In this document: one piece after another, positions 7,479 through 11,165 of the stretch
Numbering within the stretch: the stretch's first letter is position 1
Layout of the letters: every line of letters begins with the position of its first letter
NCBI GenBank assembly: GCA_024408015.1
Contig: JAKSVJ010000015.1
Span: 1 to 11,165, forward strand
Length of the DNA: 11,165 bases
Reading direction: 5' to 3'
Source of the DNA: Clostridia bacterium
GTDB lineage: Bacteria; Bacillota; Clostridia; Oscillospirales; CAG-272
Notes under the pieces: generated by a model
The model's database searches: none
Told to the model about the DNA's origin: nothing
The model's input: the letters and a program-made list of their open reading frames with translations, nothing else
Program-made: the position numbers and the translations under genes

Positions 7479-7635
7479 TAAGAATTACCTCATCTTCTGT
7501 TGGGATTTCTACATCGGTCATCATTGCTACATATGCCAAATCTGCTTCGGCTTTTTGCAAATCCGCTTCAGTACGTTCGATTTTGTTCTTTTCGTAAATC
7601 GGCATTGTCTTCCGAACAATTATTACGTCTTTCAT
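7459..7635 (-). CDS. small hypothetical phage protein (58 aa)
   Basis: This frame starts MKDVIIVRKTMPIYEKNKIE, continues with an amphipathic helix (ERTEADLQKAEADLAYVAMM) and ends ILNDIREN. A strong AGAAGGAGATATTAAATG start site supports it. Short proteins of this shape, a basic strand followed by a helix and an acidic tail, often sit between tail-fibre and XkdX genes in Bacillota phages. It overlaps the XkdX-like gene by 20 bp. No function is known to me. Confidence 0.65.
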   Translation of the reverse strand: MKDVIIVRKTMPIYEKNKIERTEADLQKAEADLAYVAMMTDVEIPTEDEVILNDIREN

Positions 7636-7658
7636 TTAATATCTCCTTCTTTAATTCT

Positions 7659-7748
7659 TTAAATTTGAATTGTATATTCTGCCAATTCCTGCGCTTTCAA
7701 TATGACTTCAAATTTTGATTCACCACGTTTGCCTTCTGGTACACTCAT
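7659..7748 (-). pseudogene. avd: truncated avd (DGR accessory protein) N-terminal remnant, 29 aa
   Basis: The frame starts at 7748 behind an excellent AAAGGAG and encodes MSVPEGKRGESKFEVILKAQ, then ELAEYTIQI, then TAA. The 'MSVP...RGESKFEV..KA.EL..YTI.I' opening is, from memory, that of the four-helix-bundle Avd protein encoded beside DGR target genes. Avd binds the DGR reverse transcriptase and is normally about 110-130 residues. Here it stops after the first helix, and neither downstream frame continues the family pattern. The next gene starts only 24 bases beyond the stop. Its position, straight after a variable-region-type gene and its hairpin, is where avd is expected. The remnant may still be translated, but it could not form the bundle. 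Confidence 0.65.
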
Positions 7749-7762
7749 TATTCACTCCTTTG

Positions 7763-7783
7763 GTCGGCACTAGTCGTGCCGAC
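7763..7783 (-). other. DGR-type stem-loop just downstream of the variable region
   Basis: On the coding strand GTCGGCAC - GACTA - GTGCCGAC forms a perfect 8-bp GC-rich stem with a 5-nt loop. It begins 10 bases after the stop codon of the target gene. No T-run follows; the sequence goes straight into the AAAGGAG of the avd remnant, so it is a poor terminator. In the Bordetella phage DGR a GC-rich stem-loop/cruciform just downstream of the variable repeat is needed for efficient retrohoming. Position and stem fit that role, though the loop is 5 nt rather than the usual 4. Confidence 0.65.
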
Positions 7784-7793
7784 ATTAATAAGA

Positions 7794-8987
7794 TTAACAG
7801 ATGACACAAGCGGGAGCAAAGCGATTCGCGTACGTAGCATTGCTGTAGTTGATGTTACCACTAGATAAGACATTCCACGTACTATACGCGTTGTTGCGAT
7901 AAGCACTACGGAGACGAACGTGCTGCGCACTAGTCTTCGCATTGATAGCGAATGTTCTTGCTTCTGGATATGTTCCATATTGATCCATAGGTGTAGTTCT
8001 TCCAACTTTCTGCTTCCAATATTCCCAGTATTCACCTTCGCCTCTCCACTGTGGGTTCGCATATATCTGTTCAAGTGATGGAACGAAGAATGTGTCATAT
8101 GTGTCTTCGCTAACCGCTATTTCTGTATCACTTACAGTATTTAATGCGGTTGTGACTTTAATTGGCTTAAGAATTGATAAGAAATCTTCCTTGAATCCCG
8201 TCATAAATCCACGATAAGAATTCAATTCACTTGGAGCGCGGTCGAATACATTCTGTGGATTCCACCAAGCACCTTTGTCCGCGTTTGAATTAAGAAACTG
8301 TCTCAAAGAAGATTGTGACCATCTATTGTATCCGTAGTTGGAACGTTGCATATTATTAACTCCAGTATCGGAATACTTGGTTGAAGAAGACCAATCTCCA
8401 AGGTATGTACCGCTTGCGCTCTTAGTCAAAGCAACCGTTTCTATTGCTTGATTCGATGTAGAAGAAGCATAAGAATATACCCTCCAATTCGCAAATGCGG
8501 TGTCAACAGTACCAGCTGTCAAAACTAATTGTCCACCTGTGGGAACAGGGTTGGCTAATGTAAACGAATATGATTCATTCGCCACGATATTACTGCCCCA
8601 AGAATTCTTAGCGGTAAAATAGTATGTTCCTGCGCTCAATCCATCTTTGGCATAATAGAATGCTTCGTTAGCATCAAATGGAATTCCAAATGGAGAACAG
8701 AAATGCCACTGTAACCACATACCCGGTACTACCTCTCCATCTTTGAGAGTTACATCTCCAAAATGCACGATATCCATCGGAACTTGGTATTCCGTTGTTC
8801 CGTCACTCCAAGGAATGATTAATTGGTCACCAACACTAAATACATCTTGAGCCAATCCTTTTTTGACAACTTCTGCAATTTCGTGCAAATTTGCCGTTTC
8901 TTCTAGATGTTCTTCAACCATCATCGCAAGCAACTTGTTGGTGTGTTGAAGTGTTTCATCTAACACTATCGGTTTTAAAACTTCCAT
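7794..8987 (-). CDS. DGR target-type receptor-binding protein (DUF6273 / C-type-lectin-like fold)
   Basis: This 397-aa protein has a helical N-terminal region (residues 1-48), then a beta-rich region with DIVHFGDVTLKDGEVVPGMW (72-91). An AGTYYFTAKNSWGS segment lies at 119-132. The C-terminal domain (about 195-397) carries NMQRSNYGYNRWSQSSLRQF, FDRAPSE, GFMTGFKEDF, and finally VRLRSAYRNNAYSTWNV ... NRFAPACVIC. From memory, the 'WSQSSLRQ(F/W)LNS ... LRS..RNN.Y..WNV.S.G.IN...A...NRFAPA' layout is that of phage and gut-bacterial DGR variable proteins, in which the last ~40 residues form the ligand-binding face of a C-type-lectin-like domain. It lies between a fibre protein and XkdX, so I infer a tail-tip adhesin. 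Its ATG sits directly after the upstream fibre gene's stop, with GGAGG overlapping that gene's end. Confidence 0.8.
   Translation of the reverse strand: MEVLKPIVLDETLQHTNKLLAMMVEEHLEETANLHEIAEVVKKGLAQDVFSVGDQLIIPWSDGTTEYQVPMDIVHFGDVTLKDGEVVPGMWLQWHFCSPFGIPFDANEAFYYAKDGLSAGTYYFTAKNSWGSNIVANESYSFTLANPVPTGGQLVLTAGTVDTAFANWRVYSYASSTSNQAIETVALTKSASGTYLGDWSSSTKYSDTGVNNMQRSNYGYNRWSQSSLRQFLNSNADKGAWWNPQNVFDRAPSELNSYRGFMTGFKEDFLSILKPIKVTTALNTVSDTEIAVSEDTYDTFFVPSLEQIYANPQWRGEGEYWEYWKQKVGRTTPMDQYGTYPEARTFAINAKTSAQHVRLRSAYRNNAYSTWNVLSSGNINYSNATYANRFAPACVIC
7797..7922 (-). repeat. putative DGR variable repeat (VR) at the 3' end of the target gene
   Basis: This covers codons 356-397 of the target protein, from VRLRSAYRNN through RFAPACVIC. 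By hand count 60 of the 124 bases at 7797-7920 are G or C, visibly richer than the AT-rich surroundings. Asn codons mix with Ser, Thr, Tyr and Ala codons, as expected where adenines of template Asn codons are mutated. The conserved 3' end (CGCTTTGCTCCCGCTTGTG) would correspond to the initiation-of-homing region. The boundaries are inferred, because no template repeat is available to align. Confidence 0.6.
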
Positions 8988-8988
8988 T

Positions 8989-10500
8989 CTATGCCTCCAT
9001 AAATTTTATATTTAAAATGCCATTGACATTTACAATTCCTACCGCTTGCAATTCAACAATCGCTTCAGAATGTTGAATAACGTTGTTGCTCAATGCGTCA
9101 AATTCCGAACGCTGCACTTCGCCATTCGCACCGTTATAGACCTCGTAATCAAATGTGTATCCATTCTCAAATGTCATACGATATTTGTCTTTAGTTCCCT
9201 CAGTATGATCACCTGAAATAAGCTCTACTTTTGTGATGCCATATCCACGATCACCTTTAACACCTTGTGGGATTTGGAAGTTAAGAACAGCTGATGTTGA
9301 CGTACCAACATTGGTTACCTTAGCTGGCATGTTCGGTGCTACCGTCTCAGTCGAGCCAATGCTCACTGTACCCATGTCACCCTTGATACCTTGTGAACCA
9401 CTAAGATCTGTAATGTACTGGTATGAATATGAACCTTTCACGAATAGCTTCGCATTATCGACATCTTCCATATTGCCATTAGTAATACATACAAACTCAC
9501 CTTCAAGAACCTCATCAGCTGCAAAGCCTCTGTTCATTTCTTCAATAGATGTATATGTCTTTTTAATGGTGAATGGTTTACCGATTGATGACTTGCCAGT
9601 ATCAATATACGATGTTCCGTTATAAATCATCCAGTTTCCATTTGGAGCAATTATAGGCGGTGTAGTACTAATGTATGATTCAATGTATTCTTTATACTCT
9701 TTACTCTCAATCGCACTATCAGCACTTTCTTTTGCCTTGATAGATGCTGTATTAGCATAATTGCCGCTGAGCTCTGAGTATGACTTACTGGATGCTTCGC
9801 TAGCTTGTACTTGAGTAAGATATTCGTTAGCTCTATTTGCTTGATTTTCAGCTGCTATAACTTGCTGATGTGCCAATTCTTTTTGATGTTCAGCTTCAGC
9901 CGCACTAGCACTTGATGCAGATGCAAACTCCGCTGAACTAGCAGCACTTGCATTAGATTCACCAGCATGTAACGCTGATTGTTCTGAATAATATTTTGAG
10001 TTGTTTGTTGGAGATGAAGTTGTGCCATCTCCCATTGAACCTACCGCCCAACCTTGTGCCTCGAGTTTAGCTTGTGTTATCGCTAGAAACTCATTAGCTG
10101 TTGTTGAACCAGGTTCATCGATGCTTTCTACAAGTCCTGGTATTTTTGCCACCTGAATGACGAATGATGGTGAATAAAGTACACCACCCTCATTTGATGC
10201 TATAAGCAATACACATTTCACAGCACCATTCTGTTCTGCCATGTTACTTGTTAATGTAACAACAATTGTATTAGCGTTATATGCATTTGAACCATAGCAC
10301 AAACATGCTAATGGTCTAGAAACTGTGCCATCAGGATATGTCACTACCAATGCAGCTGAACAACCATCAAGATTGACAGCTTCAGAATCATTTCTTAATG
10401 AGATCATAATCTCTCTTGAAGAAAACTCTGTTTGGTTCATCGGCAATGTGAACTGAACACCAGTCTTGGATACATCAAGAATTATTCTATGTTTTACCAT
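8989..10500 (-). CDS. BppU-like baseplate/tail-fibre protein with collagen-like segments
   Basis: This 503-aa protein starts with a beta-sandwich domain (about residues 1-120: VQFTLPMNQTEFSSREIMIS, YPDGTV, SPSFVIQVAK) resembling the BppU N-terminal domain that attaches fibres to the baseplate. A linker follows (WAVGSMGDGTTSSPTNNSKY, 151-170). Residues about 170-275 form an Ala/Ser/Glu-rich coiled coil. After a beta segment (NGNWMIYNGTSYIDTG), two short collagen-like GXX stretches appear (GSQGIKGDMG, 368-377; GVKGDRGYG, 413-421), then a C-terminal helical region. The gene starts behind AGAAAGGA just after a terminator hairpin and abuts the DGR target gene. I infer that it is the stem carrying, or partnering with, the variable adhesin. 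Confidence 0.8.
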   Translation of the reverse strand: MVKHRIILDVSKTGVQFTLPMNQTEFSSREIMISLRNDSEAVNLDGCSAALVVTYPDGTVSRPLACLCYGSNAYNANTIVVTLTSNMAEQNGAVKCVLLIASNEGGVLYSPSFVIQVAKIPGLVESIDEPGSTTANEFLAITQAKLEAQGWAVGSMGDGTTSSPTNNSKYYSEQSALHAGESNASAASSAEFASASSASAAEAEHQKELAHQQVIAAENQANRANEYLTQVQASEASSKSYSELSGNYANTASIKAKESADSAIESKEYKEYIESYISTTPPIIAPNGNWMIYNGTSYIDTGKSSIGKPFTIKKTYTSIEEMNRGFAADEVLEGEFVCITNGNMEDVDNAKLFVKGSYSYQYITDLSGSQGIKGDMGTVSIGSTETVAPNMPAKVTNVGTSTSAVLNFQIPQGVKGDRGYGITKVELISGDHTEGTKDKYRMTFENGYTFDYEVYNGANGEVQRSEFDALSNNVIQHSEAIVELQAVGIVNVNGILNIKFMEA

Positions 10501-10525
10501 AATAAAATCCTTTCTTATAAAATAA

Positions 10526-10552
10526 GGAGCAAGAGATTTGTTCCCTTGCTCC
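10526..10552 (-). terminator. intrinsic terminator between capsid and adhesion genes
   Basis: On the minus strand GGAGCAAGGGA - ACAAA - TCTCTTGCTCC makes an 11-bp stem (one G-U wobble) with a 5-nt loop, followed directly by TTATTTTAT. It lies 30 bp after the stop of the 115-aa gene and just before the fibre gene. Another 6-bp inverted repeat (GCTGTG 10554-10559 / CACAGC 10576-10581) lies just upstream. Confidence 0.8.
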
Positions 10553-10581
10553 CGCTGTGTTAGAAGCTATAATATCACAGC

Positions 10582-10929
10582 TTAAATAGTTGCCATAGAT
10601 GTCTTGCCTGATTCTTCAATCTCTTTAATAACTGCTTCAGCATGAAGTGCTTGAGCTTCAGCAAGTTGAACTGCTTCAGCTACATATCTTGGTACTTCTA
10701 CCTCAACACCACGTTGAATTAGCCATGTTTTGCCATTGATAGTTACATCATAATCATCGGATAGCTCTGGGATGCCAGGAACTTTCACGATTCTTATTTT
10801 CACTTTCTCAAGCAAATATGAATCGTCAATCTTTTCTTCTTTTGGTTCTTGTGCTTTTTTGCTTGCTTCAAGTGCAGCTGTTAGCTTATCAATCTCAGCT
10901 TGCATTTCAGCTTTTGTTTTTTCAGCCAT
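10582..10929 (-). CDS. hypothetical protein encoded next to the major capsid gene
   Basis: This 115-aa protein has an N-terminal charged coiled coil (KTKAEMQAEIDKLTAALEAS, about residues 5-24) and a Lys/Glu linker. A compact beta domain follows (VKIRIVKVPGIPELSDDYDV, then TINGKTWLIQRGVEVEVPRY), and then a C-terminal helix. The 'VNG..Y.IQRGV.VEVP' core is familiar from small proteins encoded beside N4-gp56-type major capsid genes in Bacillota phages. Those proteins are usually left as hypothetical, possibly capsid decoration or scaffold-associated. It has a good AAAGGAG site and follows the capsid gene by about 25 bp. Confidence 0.75.
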   Translation of the reverse strand: MAEKTKAEMQAEIDKLTAALEASKKAQEPKEEKIDDSYLLEKVKIRIVKVPGIPELSDDYDVTINGKTWLIQRGVEVEVPRYVAEAVQLAEAQALHAEAVIKEIEESGKTSMATI

Positions 10930-10953
10930 GATATTCTCCTTTATTATTTAATC

Positions 10954-11165
10954 CTAATTGTTACCAATACCAGTAAATGTTGAAGCTGATTCAATTCTTA
11001 CCATGTATGAGTTAACGAGGATCTTAGCTGTAAGCATTGTCTTCCAACCTACTGTTGCTCTCTGGTTCAATGGGCCATTGCCAGCACAAAGAGGGTTAAC
11101 AATTGTCTGAAGACCACCACCCGCGATATCTGTTACCCCATAAGCATCTTGACCCATGCTCAGTG
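10954..11165 (-). CDS. major capsid protein, N4-gp56 family, C-terminal fragment (5' end outside window)
   Basis: Seventy complete codons are visible; the frame is open to the right edge (preceding residues L-S before the internal Met at 11157), so this is the 3' end of a larger gene. Residues include GQDAYGVTDIAGGGLQTIV, NPLCAGNGPLNQRATVGWKT, AKILVNSYMVRIES and the end TGIGNN. The pattern 'AYGVT...GGGL..IV......DPLNQR.(T/S)VGWK...TA.IL...YM.RIE' is characteristic of the C-terminus of the N4-gp56 family of HK97-fold major capsid proteins, which form the icosahedral shell. The internal Met should not be taken as the start. Confidence 0.85.
   Translation of the reverse strand, partial: LSMGQDAYGVTDIAGGGLQTIVNPLCAGNGPLNQRATVGWKTMLTAKILVNSYMVRIESASTFTGIGNN

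Noticed and set aside
7748..8098. 116-aa frame on the minus strand overlapping the target gene's 3' end and the hairpin.
   Set aside because: It is an out-of-frame shadow of the 397-aa gene; its product is low-complexity and basic, without family pattern.
6931..9064. The 12-mer ATTCAACAATCG occurs in the intergenic gap (about 6933) and inside the 503-aa gene (about 9052).
   Set aside because: Short AT-rich match with different surroundings; not enough for an attachment site or mobile-element end.
9233..9625. 130-aa plus-strand frame opposite the collagen-like part of the 503-aa protein.
   Set aside because: Its proline richness comes from antisense reading of glycine codons; the sense frame has clear domain structure.
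10546..10560. TTGCTCCCGCTGTGT on the plus strand resembles the 3' end of the variable region coding strand (TTTGCTCCCGCTTGTGT), a possible template remnant.
   Set aside because: The match is about 15 bases with one gap, does not extend in either direction, and is explained by the terminator hairpin there.
1..11165. CRISPR arrays, tRNA genes, integrase or insertion-sequence genes, alternative genetic code.
   Set aside because: No regularly spaced repeats, cloverleaf, recombinase or transposase motifs were seen, and genes read cleanly with the standard code.

Overview
This window is part of a tailed-phage (or prophage) virion-gene cluster. Every gene I can support is on the minus strand, so the cluster is transcribed from right (11165) to left (1). 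AT-rich sequence, AAAGGAG-type ribosome binding sites, standard-code ORFs and phage families typical of Bacillota point to a low-GC Gram-positive host, probably a gut Bacillota. No integrase, tRNA, rRNA, CRISPR array or bacterial housekeeping gene is visible.

In transcription order: (1) the C-terminal end of an N4-gp56-type major capsid protein runs in from the right edge. A 115-aa companion gene follows, then a good intrinsic terminator hairpin (10526-10552). (2) An adhesion module follows: a 503-aa BppU-like baseplate/fibre protein with an Ala/Ser/Glu coiled coil and collagen-like GXX stretches, then a 397-aa protein whose C-terminus looks like the variable region of a diversity-generating retroelement (DGR) target. 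Just after its stop codon is a perfect 8-bp stem-loop, followed by a 29-residue remnant matching the N-terminus of the DGR accessory protein Avd. Three small genes complete the module, one of them XkdX-like. No reverse transcriptase or template repeat is visible. (3) A 308-bp gap without genes (6863-7170) holds inverted repeats and three GGTTTACA repeats. (4) A 136-aa unknown protein and three consecutive membrane proteins follow: one secreted/anchored, one holin-sized and one of 333 aa. (5) The remainder is an adaptor/head-completion-like protein, an 843-aa repetitive coiled-coil fibre, a 135-aa unknown protein, and a large structural protein running off the left edge. That last protein may be of the tail nozzle/stabilization type.

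The most interesting item is the DGR footprint: a target gene with variable-region C-terminus and hairpin but a truncated avd. Either the retroelement has decayed or its RT and template lie elsewhere and act in trans. Placing adhesion genes between capsid and connector genes, with membrane proteins in between, is also unusual. Family names come from remembered sequence patterns, not from a database search.
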